Assembly (NCBI GenBank): GCA_040400085.1
Contig: JBBAQX010000002.1
Span: forward strand, 1 to 64,000
Source: HNR sp040400085
Lineage (GTDB): Bacteria > Actinomycetota > Actinomycetes > Actinomycetales > Microbacteriaceae
DNA length: 64,000 nucleotides
Direction of reading: 5' to 3'
Shown: positions 7,093 to 14,297 of the stretch, in pieces
Position numbering within the stretch: the first letter of the stretch is position 1
Layout of the letters: each line of letters begins with the position of its first letter
Program-made: the position numbers and the translations under genes
Notes under the pieces: model-generated
Told to the model about the DNA's origin: nothing
Databases searched by the model: none
What the model saw: only the letters and a program-made list of their open reading frames with translations

Positions 7093-7365
7093 ATGGCTAC
7101 CAGCACGAACATCAAGAACCTGCCCGAGGACCGCAATCACCGTGCCGATCCCGCGGCACTGACCGCGGAGAACACCACCCACTTCTCGGCCGACGCGTCC
7201 GACGTCGGCCTAAAGCCCGGCCAGTGGCCAAAGATCGTCCGAGTGCTGCTCGACAGCGATGTCGTGTTTGTCGCCAAGGACGTCGAGAAGGACGACGGCG
7301 AACTGAGCGCCGTCGTCTATCACGAGTGGTTCGGTTCCCGAACCCTCACCCTGTACAACGATTAA
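7093..7365 (+). CDS. Hypothetical protein
   Basis: A 90-residue soluble protein, acidic overall, ending in a beta-rich half (PKIVRVLLDSDVVFVAKDV, AVVYHEWFG). First gene after an early promoter, with GAGGAG eleven bases before the ATG. No family recognised. Its position ahead of a DNA-binding protein suggests an early host-takeover role, but this is only inference. Confidence 0.75.
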   Translation: MATSTNIKNLPEDRNHRADPAALTAENTTHFSADASDVGLKPGQWPKIVRVLLDSDVVFVAKDVEKDDGELSAVVYHEWFGSRTLTLYND

Positions 7366-7374
7366 GAGGACATC

Positions 7375-7881
7375 ATGGGACGCCACAGCATCACCATCCC
7401 GAAGGCCACCCTTCAGAAGCTCTATGTCGAGAACGGCATGACCATGAAGGAGATCGCCGCCTATCTCGACATCAGCGTGACTCCGGTCGACAAGAACCTC
7501 ACGCGGTACCGACTGAAGGGTCTCCGTCCAGCGCGGAAGCCGGTCGGCCGCCGCCGCCTGAATATCGACGCCAAGTGGTTGAAGGAGCTCTACGCCAGCA
7601 ACAGTGCCGAGGCGGTCGGCCGCATCATGGGGATCTCCACCCCGACGGTCTTCAAGTACCTCGAGTACTACGGCATTGAACGCCGCCCGCCGGGCATCGC
7701 CTTCGCCGTGAACAAGGGAACCGCCAAGGTCATCAAGCGGGCAATGCCGCGCCGCGCCGCGATCGTGAAGCTCAAGGAGCGGATGACTCTCGAGGAGATC
7801 GGCGAGATCTACGGAATCACCAAGCAGCGAGTGTCACAGCTGATTCAGCAGTATCACCGCTTCAAGGACAAGTACAGCTGA
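7375..7881 (+). CDS. DNA-binding protein with repeated helix-turn-helix motifs
   Basis: A 168-residue basic protein with three HTH-like units: LYVENGMTMKEIAAYLDIS (about 16-34), LYASNSAEAVGRIMGIS (about 66-82) and a C-terminal sigma region 4-like unit MTLEEIGEIYGITKQRVSQL (about 136-155). A basic KPVGRRRLN linker separates the first two. This is a transcription-factor architecture. Preceded by AAGAGGAC and co-transcribed with the upstream gene from the promoter at 7035. It is a candidate regulator of the related promoters nearby; no target can be proven. Confidence 0.78.
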   Translation: MGRHSITIPKATLQKLYVENGMTMKEIAAYLDISVTPVDKNLTRYRLKGLRPARKPVGRRRLNIDAKWLKELYASNSAEAVGRIMGISTPTVFKYLEYYGIERRPPGIAFAVNKGTAKVIKRAMPRRAAIVKLKERMTLEEIGEIYGITKQRVSQLIQQYHRFKDKYS

Positions 7882-7907
7882 GGAAACTGTCCTAGTAACA
7901 TTGGTTA

Positions 7908-7936
7908 TTGACACCACTTCTCCGTTGGTGTAATAT
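7908..7936 (+). promoter_or_regulatory. Sigma70-like early promoter
   Basis: TTGACA, 17 bases, TAATAT. ACACCA after the -35 mirrors TGGTGT before the -10, and a second TTGACAC begins at 7936, giving a possible operator dyad over the core promoter. Confidence 0.8.
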
Positions 7937-7965
7937 TGACACTATCGCAATGAGAGGACGACATC

Positions 7966-8622
7966 ATGAAGAACGTGTTCGCGACGGCCAAGGTCATCGA
8001 GCCCAAGGCTCCCAAGGCCAAGAAGGACGACAAGATCGAGCATCAGATCAAGGGTCTTGAGGACTACGCGATCGTCTCCAACCTGGTCAAGAATCTGACC
8101 ACCATCCAGAAGACCCTGGGTGAGTCAGTCAAGATCGAGATGCGGAAGATTTTCACCAAGGGAAAGTCCCGTCCCGATAACTTCCGCGGCATTGACGGCA
8201 AGGCCAAGGCCAGCTGCGAGATGCGCAAGCGGTCGTCCGCCTCGCCCCTGACCGACGATGAGGTCGCCGATCTCGAGCGGCACAATCTCCCCTACGACAC
8301 TCTGGAGGCCGACCCCGAGCGGTTCGTCATCAATCCCGAGTACATGCAGGACCAGGACTTGCTGGAGAAGGTATCGGCCGCTCTGTCGAAGGTCAAGGGT
8401 CTGCCCGAGGACTTCATCATGCTCCAGAAGGGATCCGTCAAGCGCGTGGTCTCCGACCAGACGATCGTGAAGATTTTCGAGTGTGGCCTCGCCGAGTCCT
8501 TCATCGACACCGTGGGCGTCCTCGCCATCAAGCCGTCCATGGAGGCCGACGACATCGACAGCGCGATCGTCCGCGCTAAGGACATTCTGAAGCTGGCCGA
8601 CGAGAAGGGCACGCTGCAGTGA
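7966..8622 (+). CDS. Hypothetical protein
   Basis: A 218-residue lysine-rich soluble protein with no membrane segment. Segments such as MRKIFTKGKSRPDNFRG and PYDTLEADPERFVINPEYM look globular, but I recognise no family. Its TGA overlaps the GTG of the ligase-like gene (GTGA), so the two are probably translated together and may work together. Confidence 0.75.
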   Translation: MKNVFATAKVIEPKAPKAKKDDKIEHQIKGLEDYAIVSNLVKNLTTIQKTLGESVKIEMRKIFTKGKSRPDNFRGIDGKAKASCEMRKRSSASPLTDDEVADLERHNLPYDTLEADPERFVINPEYMQDQDLLEKVSAALSKVKGLPEDFIMLQKGSVKRVVSDQTIVKIFECGLAESFIDTVGVLAIKPSMEADDIDSAIVRAKDILKLADEKGTLQ

Positions 8623-9182
8623 ACCGCATCTTCCCACCGAGACCGGAGCAAGCAATTGCTCCGGGCCTCATCGGGTTCTACGAGAACCGCGGGTACATCG
8701 CCCAGATCAAGAAGAACGGGACGTGCTCGCTCGCCGTCGTCGATTCGAAAGGCCATGTCGAGTTCTGGACGCGGCACTGGGAGCGGCACAAGGCCTGGGT
8801 ACCGACCGCCGACATCATTCGGTACTTCTCCGCCTTCCCTGACTCCGTCTTCGTCTTTGAGCTGCTGCACAGCAAGACTAAGGACGTCAAGAACACTGCC
8901 TACGTCTTCGACGTGCTGCGGTACAAGGGCAAGGATCTCGCCGGAACACCGCTCGTCGATCGCCTGGCGAGGCTCAAGAACCCAGACGAAGTTCCGAACG
9001 TAGAGATTGCCCAGACTTTTACGAAGGGTCTGCGAAAGCTTTACGAGGGCCTGGTTGCACCCGAGGACGAGGGTATCGTATTGAAGGATCCGGAGGCCGT
9101 GCTGAAGCCGGTGTTCCGGGACGGACTGAATTCTCCCTGGCAGGTCAAGTGCCGGCGGTCAACCAAGAACTATTCGTTTTGA
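8619..9182 (+). CDS. Minimal nucleotidyltransferase of the DNA/RNA ligase family
   Basis: A 187-residue protein covering only an adenylation domain. Ligase motifs are visible in order: motif I as K31-K-N-G (AQIKKNGT; the usual K-x-D-G Asp is Asn), motif III around FELLH (Glu81), motif IV DEGIVLKD (Glu151) and motif V WQVKCRR (Lys177). No OB domain follows, so it is smaller than normal ATP-dependent ligases. It could seal nicks, cap or ligate RNA, or be an inactive relative because of the Asn33 change. A larger ligase is encoded at 15127-16215. GTG start overlaps the upstream stop. Confidence 0.68.
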   Translation: MNRIFPPRPEQAIAPGLIGFYENRGYIAQIKKNGTCSLAVVDSKGHVEFWTRHWERHKAWVPTADIIRYFSAFPDSVFVFELLHSKTKDVKNTAYVFDVLRYKGKDLAGTPLVDRLARLKNPDEVPNVEIAQTFTKGLRKLYEGLVAPEDEGIVLKDPEAVLKPVFRDGLNSPWQVKCRRSTKNYSF

Positions 9183-9373
9183 AATAACCCCCGGCTGCAG
9201 GGCCGCCTTTATTAGCGGAGGTGCAGACGACCCCAGCGGGCGGTGGGTCGGCATTGAAAAACACCCGCAGTAACGGAGTCCTTCTCCGACCTTTCTGGGA
9301 CGAGACGTTACACCCGGGGCCAATTCATTTAGACTACTTGCGGTTGCCTTTGTGTGGTGTGGGTGTGTTCAAA
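9183..9373 (+). other. Noncoding stretch ahead of the AAA+ gene
   Basis: No convincing gene is seen. A short hairpin (CGGAG TCCTT CTCCG near 9275-9290) followed by a few T could be a weak terminator for the ligase operon. A frame opens at 9221 but has poor composition and overlaps the promoter and the next gene. Confidence 0.4.
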
Positions 9374-9402
9374 TTGACACGGTCGGTCGCCCGTGTTATT
9401 CG
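9374..9402 (+). promoter_or_regulatory. Sigma70-like early promoter
   Basis: TTGACA, 17 bases, TATTCG. ACACGG after the -35 mirrors CCGTGT before the -10. The AAA+ ATG follows at 9436 behind AAAGAGGAG. Confidence 0.72.
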
Positions 9403-9435
9403 GACTGTTGAGGATCATCAAAGAGGAGACTGGGG

Positions 9436-10689
9436 ATGGCGTCAGTTGATATGATGCAGAAACTGCGTGAACACGTGGATGCGCAGGATCGTTTCATCAA
9501 GAACATAACCGAGGGTGTCACCATCCCCGGCACTATCGTGGCAAAGAACCCGACCCACACTCTGGTGTCGGTGACCGGGCACGGTATATACCAGGCCTAC
9601 GGTTTCAAGGGTGCCGGTATCGGAACGCGGGTCATGCTTCACCCTGAGACCAGGCAGATCGTCGCCCTCCTTCCGTTCAACATCAACTTCGGCGCACCCT
9701 GCGTGGTCGAGGGCATCCTCCCAGGTAACCGCATCGAGGTGACCTTCGGCGGAGAGAAACGAGTGGTCGTCATCTCCGATTCGTTCAAGGGCGCCGCACC
9801 GGCGGTCGGCAGCACGGGTCTTCTCGACGAGAGCGGCTCTGTGTTCATGGAGGTGGTCGCCCCGCCCAAGGCGGTGATCGAGTCCTTCACCAAAGTCAAG
9901 TGGGACGAGATCGGCGGCAATGATCGGGCTAAGAGGGAACTGCAGGAGGCGGTCACAATGATCCGCGGTACTGCTCCGGTCTTCGGCGCCTACAAGGCTA
10001 AAGCACCGAAAGGTGTCCTGCTGTACGGACCTCCGGGCTGCGGTAAGACCATGCTCGGCAAGGCGGCGGCGACGGAACTCGGAAGCGAGGGCTTCATCTA
10101 CGTGAAGGCTCCCGAACTGCTCAACCGCTATGTCGGCGCCTCCGAGGAACGGATCCGTTCCCTGTTCAATGTCGCCAGGGAGCATCGCCAGCGAACCGGA
10201 CAGACCGCCATCATCTTCATCGACGAGGCGGACGCAATCCTTGGAACGCGTGGCACCGGCCGCTCGAGCGATATGGAAAAGACGATCGTCCCGTCCTTCC
10301 TCACGGAGATGGACGGCATCAGCGAGAGTGCGGCCATGGTCATCCTCGCGACCAACCGGCCCGATACTATCGATCCGGCAATTGTCCGTGAGGGACGCAT
10401 CGACGCCCGCATCCTCATTGACAGACCATCGGTGGAGGACTTCACTTCCATCGTGCAGGGATACCTCAAGGGAATCCCTGTCTCGGGAACGACCACCAAG
10501 AACCTGGCCATGCTGGCCGCGGTGAAGGTGTTCGAGACCGCCCACCTTCGTGAACGGGTAAGTGGTGCGATGGCGGCGACCATCGTGGAACGAGCCAAGC
10601 GCGAGGCAATCCGCCGTGACGTGGCATCAAAGTGCGTCACGGGTGTAACCCAGGCCGACATGACGGCGGCCATCCTTGAAATGGAGTGA
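9436..10689 (+). CDS. AAA+ ATPase of the proteasome-activating/FtsH type
   Basis: A 417-residue protein. The N-terminal helix (about 1-30) is followed by two OB-like beta domains (about 30-150), then the AAA+ module: WDEIGG entry motif, Walker A GPPGCGKT (198-205), Walker B IIFIDEAD (259-266), sensor ATNRP (305-309) and a second region of homology with the arginine finger segment (REGRID, about 321-326). This order resembles Mpa/ARC/PAN unfoldases, with the coiled coil shortened. No protease domain is present. It probably forms a hexameric ring that remodels a protein or complex. It has its own promoter and is followed closely by a small Cys-tailed gene. Confidence 0.85.
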   Translation: MASVDMMQKLREHVDAQDRFIKNITEGVTIPGTIVAKNPTHTLVSVTGHGIYQAYGFKGAGIGTRVMLHPETRQIVALLPFNINFGAPCVVEGILPGNRIEVTFGGEKRVVVISDSFKGAAPAVGSTGLLDESGSVFMEVVAPPKAVIESFTKVKWDEIGGNDRAKRELQEAVTMIRGTAPVFGAYKAKAPKGVLLYGPPGCGKTMLGKAAATELGSEGFIYVKAPELLNRYVGASEERIRSLFNVAREHRQRTGQTAIIFIDEADAILGTRGTGRSSDMEKTIVPSFLTEMDGISESAAMVILATNRPDTIDPAIVREGRIDARILIDRPSVEDFTSIVQGYLKGIPVSGTTTKNLAMLAAVKVFETAHLRERVSGAMAATIVERAKREAIRRDVASKCVTGVTQADMTAAILEME

Positions 10690-10691
10690 CC

Positions 10692-10889
10692 ATGGGAATC
10701 CTAGTCAAGAAGCCGCTCAAGGGCGGTGCTAACGAGAAGACCGACGACATCAAGTCCGTCCAAGGTCCGGATGCGACCGCCCTCCTCAAGGAAGCGGCCG
10801 CACTCGAGAAGAAGGAGAAGGCGCGCCAGGCCGCGGCGGCCTTCCGTGAGAGGCGGCGCCAGAACAGCTGTTGCGGCTGCGGTTGCTAA
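10692..10889 (+). CDS. Small Lys/Ala-rich protein with a cysteine-rich C-terminus
   Basis: A 65-residue protein: basic start (MGILVKKPLKGG), a central Ala/Glu/Lys helix (TALLKEAAALEKKEKARQAAAAF), an Arg patch and the end NSCCGCGC. The ATG at 10692 sits five bases after GGAG; an earlier in-frame GTG at 10686 overlaps the AAA+ stop but is less likely. The final four cysteines could bind a metal or carry lipid. It directly follows the AAA+ gene, so it may be an adaptor or substrate of that ATPase; this is inference. Confidence 0.72.
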   Translation: MGILVKKPLKGGANEKTDDIKSVQGPDATALLKEAAALEKKEKARQAAAAFRERRRQNSCCGCGC

Positions 10890-10890
10890 C

Positions 10891-11220
10891 GTGGACCAGA
10901 TGACTCTCATCTGCTGGCTGGCGGTTGCAACCGCCAGCATCAGCTTCACTATAACGAAAACGCAGACGTTCGACTTTATTCGAATGCGCCTGCCCGACGG
11001 TATCATCTTCGAGTTAGTACACTGTCCATACTGCGTGTCGCACTATGTGGCAGCGTTCTTCATCGCGATCTATCGTCCCATGCCGTTCACCGGTCATTGG
11101 GTTGACCTATTGCCGAGCGTCTTCATTATTGTTACTCTATCCACATTCATGTTCCAAGGGATACTGCTGATAGCACGCATCCTGAACGTTCTGAAGAAGC
11201 ACGACGTAACTGAGCAGTGA
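10891..11220 (+). CDS. Small membrane protein with CPYC motif (DUF1360-like)
   Basis: About 109 residues with three hydrophobic segments and the motif FELVHCPYCVSHYV in the middle. This resembles DUF1360 membrane proteins, which carry a C-P-x-C-x-x-[HFW] signature near a membrane segment; their function is unknown. I chose the GTG at 10891, one base after the upstream stop; the ATG at 10900 is possible. The frame is open further upstream but only through the Cys-tailed gene. Confidence 0.7.
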   Translation: MDQMTLICWLAVATASISFTITKTQTFDFIRMRLPDGIIFELVHCPYCVSHYVAAFFIAIYRPMPFTGHWVDLLPSVFIIVTLSTFMFQGILLIARILNVLKKHDVTEQ

Positions 11221-11236
11221 ATAGCCGGAGGGCATT

Positions 11237-11449
11237 ATGATTGAGAGACTGGGTAAGAAGAATGTACTCGTCGCGAGCAAGGAAGCCGTCGATGGACGTG
11301 GGGCGGAGATCGTCGCCACGTGGTCCATCTACAAGACCGGGAAGGGAGCGTTCACGCTGCGCAACAGAAAGCGCGTGTACGTGACTCCCGTTGCCGAGCC
11401 TTATACGGTCGGCCCGTTCAGCATCGAATACACGGCAACGATTGGGTAA
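11237..11449 (+). CDS. Hypothetical small protein
   Basis: A 70-residue beta-rich basic protein (KKNVLVASKEAV, GAFTLRNRKRVYVTPV). ATG preceded by CCGGAGGG. Last gene of the AAA+ operon. A GGTAAC/GTTACC hairpin follows the stop. No family recognised. Confidence 0.7.
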   Translation: MIERLGKKNVLVASKEAVDGRGAEIVATWSIYKTGKGAFTLRNRKRVYVTPVAEPYTVGPFSIEYTATIG

Positions 11450-11479
11450 CCATATCAGTTACCGATAAAAGGTGAACTA

Positions 11480-11508
11480 TTGACACCATCCTCCGATCGT
11501 GGTAGATT
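11480..11508 (+). promoter_or_regulatory. Sigma70-like early promoter overlapping a palindrome
   Basis: TTGACA, 17 bases, TAGATT. The -10 lies in the loop of a perfect 12-bp inverted repeat (11490-11522). Confidence 0.8.
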
Positions 11509-11522
11509 AGCACGATCGGAGG
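11490..11522. repeat. Perfect 12-bp inverted repeat over the promoter
   Basis: CCTCCGATCGTG (11490-11501) and CACGATCGGAGG (11511-11522) are exact reverse complements separated by nine bases containing the -10 box. Transcription should begin near 11515, inside the right arm, so the full hairpin would not form in the mRNA. It is better explained as a DNA operator. The right arm also contains the GGAGG ribosome binding site of the next gene. Confidence 0.75.
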
Positions 11523-11530
11523 AGATCATC

Positions 11531-11722
11531 ATGCAATATGTAGTCATCTGCCGCCACGAACGCGACNNNNNNNNNNNNNNNNNNNNNNNNNNNNNNNNNN
11601 NNNNNNNNNNNNNNNNNNNNNNNNNNNNNNNNNNNNNNNNNNNNNNNNNNNNNNNNNNNNNNNNNNCAGCGGGTTGGGACTACACCATCACCCAGCTGCT
11701 CAGCCCCGAGGTGATGGAATGA
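11531..11722 (+). CDS. Hypothetical protein interrupted by assembly gap
   Basis: The start (MQYVVICRHERD) is well supported: GGAGG stands eight bases before the ATG and a promoter lies just upstream. After the gap the frame AGWDYTITQLLSPEVME ends at a TGA overlapping the next ATG (ATGA). Start and end are in one frame if the gap is 100 bases, but that length is a placeholder, so these could be parts of two genes. Confidence 0.5.
   Translation: MQYVVICRHERDXXXXXXXXXXXXXXXXXXXXXXXXXXXXXXXXXXAGWDYTITQLLSPEVME
11567..11666. other. Assembly gap (100 N)
   Basis: Exactly 100 N inside a small gene; real length unknown. Confidence 0.98.
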
Positions 11723-11979
11723 AGATCAACCTCAACGGTACCTCTGGGTCGGTCCTGATGGACCAGCACATTGAGGTCATGTCCAAGGCCGAGCAACTCT
11801 TCCAGGCATTGGTTGCGGCCGTCCCCCACCCGCGCGACTTCCAGACATACGAGGATCCGGGTGCGGCCTTCCGTGAGGAACGCGACGCCTTCGCCGAACG
11901 CCTCAAGCAAGTCATGTCAATTCGCAAGTGGGCCGAGGACGTCTGTCTCGACCTGCAGTCCCAAGGAGCATCCACGTGA
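11719..11979 (+). CDS. Hypothetical protein
   Basis: An 86-residue helical protein; segments MDQHIEVMSKAEQLFQALVA and FREERDAFAERLKQVM look like amphipathic helices. The ATG at 11719 overlaps the previous stop. No family recognised. It belongs to a run of tiny overlapping genes from 11531 to 13586 that is probably one early transcript. Confidence 0.72.
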   Translation: MKINLNGTSGSVLMDQHIEVMSKAEQLFQALVAAVPHPRDFQTYEDPGAAFREERDAFAERLKQVMSIRKWAEDVCLDLQSQGAST

Positions 11980-12119
11980 AACTCATCGCATTCGGCCTCG
12001 GCTTTGCCGTCGGCATCGTCATCGTCATGGGGTTCTACTCCCATGAGAACACCGCCATGCAGTCCTGCCTGGAGCACTACTCCCAGGACGTCTGCGTCGC
12101 AACCCTGGGAGGCAACTGA
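11976..12119 (+). CDS. Small single-pass membrane protein
   Basis: A 47-residue protein starting with GTG (overlapping the previous stop as GTGA). Residues about 3-20 form a Gly-rich hydrophobic helix and the rest is a polar tail with two cysteines (SCLEHY, DVCVAT). If the tail is periplasmic the two cysteines could form a disulfide. Family unknown. Confidence 0.68.
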   Translation: MKLIAFGLGFAVGIVIVMGFYSHENTAMQSCLEHYSQDVCVATLGGN

Positions 12120-12376
12120 TGCGTCTCGGTAATACCCAGCGGTCCATTCTGCGCTCCCTGGTCGAGCACAAGTCCTGGTTCGGCGAGGGCTACGGGTGCG
12201 GTTGGATCTGGGGCAACTACAGCAACACCAAGCGCCTGCTCGACTCCCTCGTGAAGCGCGGGCTGGTTGACGTCACCGAAGAGAAGGGCAACATGCCTTA
12301 CAACAAGACCACCACGTATCGGGTCTATCGCCCGACCGAAGCAGGAAAGGCTGAAGTATATGCCGACCATCGCTAA
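12119..12376 (+). CDS. Winged-helix-like small protein
   Basis: An 85-residue protein. The pattern QRSILRSLVEH, NTKRLLDSLVKRGLVDV, then YRVYRPTEAGKAEV is typical of winged-helix proteins (recognition helix, RGLV turn, beta wing, T-x-A-G end). The ATG overlaps the preceding stop (TGATG). It may bind DNA or just use the fold as a scaffold; its target is unknown. Confidence 0.65.
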   Translation: MRLGNTQRSILRSLVEHKSWFGEGYGCGWIWGNYSNTKRLLDSLVKRGLVDVTEEKGNMPYNKTTTYRVYRPTEAGKAEVYADHR

Positions 12377-12608
12377 GCGCTACGCACTGCGCCACAAGCC
12401 CACTGGGCAGTGGCAGGGCAATCACTACGAGTTCCACAAGAACTTCGACATGTACCTGACCTACTTCTCCAAGGAGCTCGCCGAGCAGAATCTCAAGGCC
12501 TTCGTCAAGTGGGCCTCCCACGAAAAGCCTGACGGTGTCTACAAGGACGCCATCAAGATGTGGAAGGAAGCCGAAGTCGTCGAAATCACCATCACAGCGG
12601 AGTCATGA
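12360..12608 (+). CDS. Hypothetical protein
   Basis: An 82-residue protein with aromatic-rich segments (YEFHKNFDMYLTYF, FVKWASHEKP). The start ATG at 12360 lies inside the end of the winged-helix gene, a 17-base overlap. Read-through upstream in this frame is out of character, so the internal start is preferred. No family recognised. Confidence 0.68.
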   Translation: MPTIAKRYALRHKPTGQWQGNHYEFHKNFDMYLTYFSKELAEQNLKAFVKWASHEKPDGVYKDAIKMWKEAEVVEITITAES

Positions 12609-12907
12609 TCATGACCAAGTTCACCGAACTCAACTACTCGGGCATGACCATCGAGGAGATCAACGCCAGCTTTGGCATGTTCTCCGTCGAGGGCGCCAAG
12701 GAAGTCAAGGAGCTTGTCGAGTCCGTCAAGACCCTGCCCGTAAGCATGACGGACGAGGAACTCTACAAGGTCCTCAAGCACGGCATGAAGGGCATCAGCA
12801 AGATCGGCCACGGCGAGGTGTACGACACTGAGGTCCGCCAGCGCATCATCGGCGAAATTGAGCGCGCCACCAAGCGCGAACTCTCCATCTTCGAGATCTA
12901 CAAATGA
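12605..12907 (+). CDS. Hypothetical acidic protein
   Basis: A 100-residue, mainly helical, Glu/Lys-rich soluble protein (GAKEVKELVESVKTLP, MTDEELYKVLKHGMKG). The ATG at 12605 overlaps the previous stop; a second ATG at 12611 is possible. No family recognised. Confidence 0.68.
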   Translation: MIMTKFTELNYSGMTIEEINASFGMFSVEGAKEVKELVESVKTLPVSMTDEELYKVLKHGMKGISKIGHGEVYDTEVRQRIIGEIERATKRELSIFEIYK

Positions 12908-13200
12908 GCGAACCNNNNNNNNNNNNNNNNNNNNNNNNNNNNNNNNNNNNNNNNNNNNNNNNNNNNNNNNNNNNNNNNNNNNNNNNNNNNNNNNNNNNNN
13001 NNNNNNNNNNNNNNCCTGCCGACATGCGTCCCTACGACGTGCGCCGCCGCCGAGGTCTTATTGGCACTGAAATCGTGGGTACGGTCCACGCCCTCGACAT
13101 GGTGCACGCCCTCACAGCCGCAAAGAAGTACTATCCGGACTACTGGTTCGTCACTCCGACGAGCCAGCGGCGTCCTCATGACAAGGTGGTGATCCAATGA
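12904..13200 (+). CDS. Hypothetical protein interrupted by assembly gap
   Basis: The ATG overlaps the previous stop (ATGA) and reads MSEP before the gap. After it a globular-looking segment (MRPYDVRRRRGLIGTEIVGTV, VHALTAAKKYYPDYWFVTP) ends at a TGA overlapping the next ATG. Both ends are in one frame if the gap is 100 bases, which is not guaranteed. Confidence 0.5.
   Translation: MSEXXXXXXXXXXXXXXXXXXXXXXXXXXXXXXXXXXPADMRPYDVRRRRGLIGTEIVGTVHALDMVHALTAAKKYYPDYWFVTPTSQRRPHDKVVIQ
12915..13014. other. Assembly gap (100 N)
   Basis: Exactly 100 N just after the start of the gene at 12904; real length unknown. Confidence 0.98.
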
Positions 13201-13586
13201 GCCTGACCAATGAAGAACTCCGCTCCCTCGGTGAGAAGCTGCACACGGCGCTGTACGAGGTGAACCAACGCATTGCCGAGATCCAAAAGATCTCGCACTT
13301 ATTGATCTCGGCCTCCGCCGAGAAACGAGTGGATGAACTCAAGGACTTTATCAATACATCGACTCGCCCGCAGAAGAAGTACCTCCTCACGATGAAGGAT
13401 CTGACTGGACGCGAGGAGCCGGCAATGTTAACGTTCGACACTGAACTTGACAGAGATTCCCACGTCGTGATGTGCCTTTCAGACGACGGGGCCGATGACG
13501 ACGAGGTCCAAGAATACCTCAACTCACTCGAGGGGCACCAGTCGATCGAGCACGAGAACACGGAGTACCAATTCATCACCGCGTAA
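13197..13586 (+). CDS. Hypothetical helical protein
   Basis: A 129-residue protein with a long N-terminal helix (LRSLGEKLHTALYEVNQRIAE) and an acidic C-terminal half (DDGADDDEVQEY). ATG overlaps the previous stop. Last gene of the run of tiny genes. Family unknown. Confidence 0.7.
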   Translation: MSLTNEELRSLGEKLHTALYEVNQRIAEIQKISHLLISASAEKRVDELKDFINTSTRPQKKYLLTMKDLTGREEPAMLTFDTELDRDSHVVMCLSDDGADDDEVQEYLNSLEGHQSIEHENTEYQFITA

Positions 13587-13587
13587 G

Positions 13588-13616
13588 TTGACACTAGTCT
13601 GTAAGCGGCGTACCAC
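13588..13616 (+). promoter_or_regulatory. Weak sigma70-like promoter
   Basis: TTGACA, 17 bases, TACCAC. The -35 is perfect and spacing matches the other early promoters, but the -10 is poor, so an activator may be needed. Confidence 0.55.
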
Positions 13617-13637
13617 TCAACATAAGGGGTAATCAAA

Positions 13638-14252
13638 ATGATTTCGGAAGAAGTTGCACTGCGTCTCTCCCTCACTCATAAGATCATGCCGCGCGATCAG
13701 GGGCACGGCATCATTGTCGGTTTCGCTGAGAACTACACCGTCGACACCTATAAGCAGGCGGCTCCTCCGTTCGTCTACATGTTCAATGCAATGCCGCATC
13801 TCATGGAGAAGGAACTGATGGACACGTCGCTGATGATGGACGTGAAGAACATCCACACCTACGTCCTCGGGTTGGAGATGGTCTACCGCAAGGCCGATTC
13901 GCCCGATGACGTTGGGATCCGCGCCACCGCATCTATGGACACGCCCGACTCGGTGGTCTACATTGTGAACATGGGCAAGGGTGAGGTGTTCTACTTCATC
14001 ATTCGGGACTACATGCCCGGTCAGGTCGGTCAGATCGAGGCGCCGCCGAGCGACCTCATCGAGGACTATGCCAGTCTCGCTCCCGGTGACAAGCAGCGCA
14101 AGGTCGCCGCACTTCTTCGCAGCAAGTACAGCGATGAAGAGATCCAGGCATGGATGAAGAATTTCTCATTCGTGGAGACAGACTCCGAGAACATCGAGCA
14201 GGTCATCGAAACGGCGAACAATTCGGACCCGATCGTCAGAGCGATTAACTGA
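13638..14252 (+). CDS. Hypothetical protein
   Basis: A 204-residue soluble protein expressed alone between two promoters. Methionine-rich segments (YMFNAMPHLMEKELMDTSLMM) and an acidic C-terminus are visible. A strand-rich middle (DSVVYIVNMGKGEVFYFII) suggests an alpha/beta fold. ATG preceded by AAGGGG. I recognise no family. A 7-bp hairpin (CGATTAA/TTAATCG) spans the stop codon region. Confidence 0.73.
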   Translation: MISEEVALRLSLTHKIMPRDQGHGIIVGFAENYTVDTYKQAAPPFVYMFNAMPHLMEKELMDTSLMMDVKNIHTYVLGLEMVYRKADSPDDVGIRATASMDTPDSVVYIVNMGKGEVFYFIIRDYMPGQVGQIEAPPSDLIEDYASLAPGDKQRKVAALLRSKYSDEEIQAWMKNFSFVETDSENIEQVIETANNSDPIVRAIN

Positions 14253-14297
14253 CGGTTTAATCGGTATCTGCTCCGGTTACATTAAAATAGTGTACCA

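Noticed and set aside
9221..9454. 77-codon frame before the AAA+ gene
   Set aside because: It crosses the promoter at 9374 and the AAA+ start, and its composition is not protein-like.
10726..10890. Upstream extension of the DUF1360-like gene
   Set aside because: That part is the out-of-frame reading of the Cys-tailed gene (Arg/Pro/Ser-rich); starting at 10891 gives a normal membrane protein.
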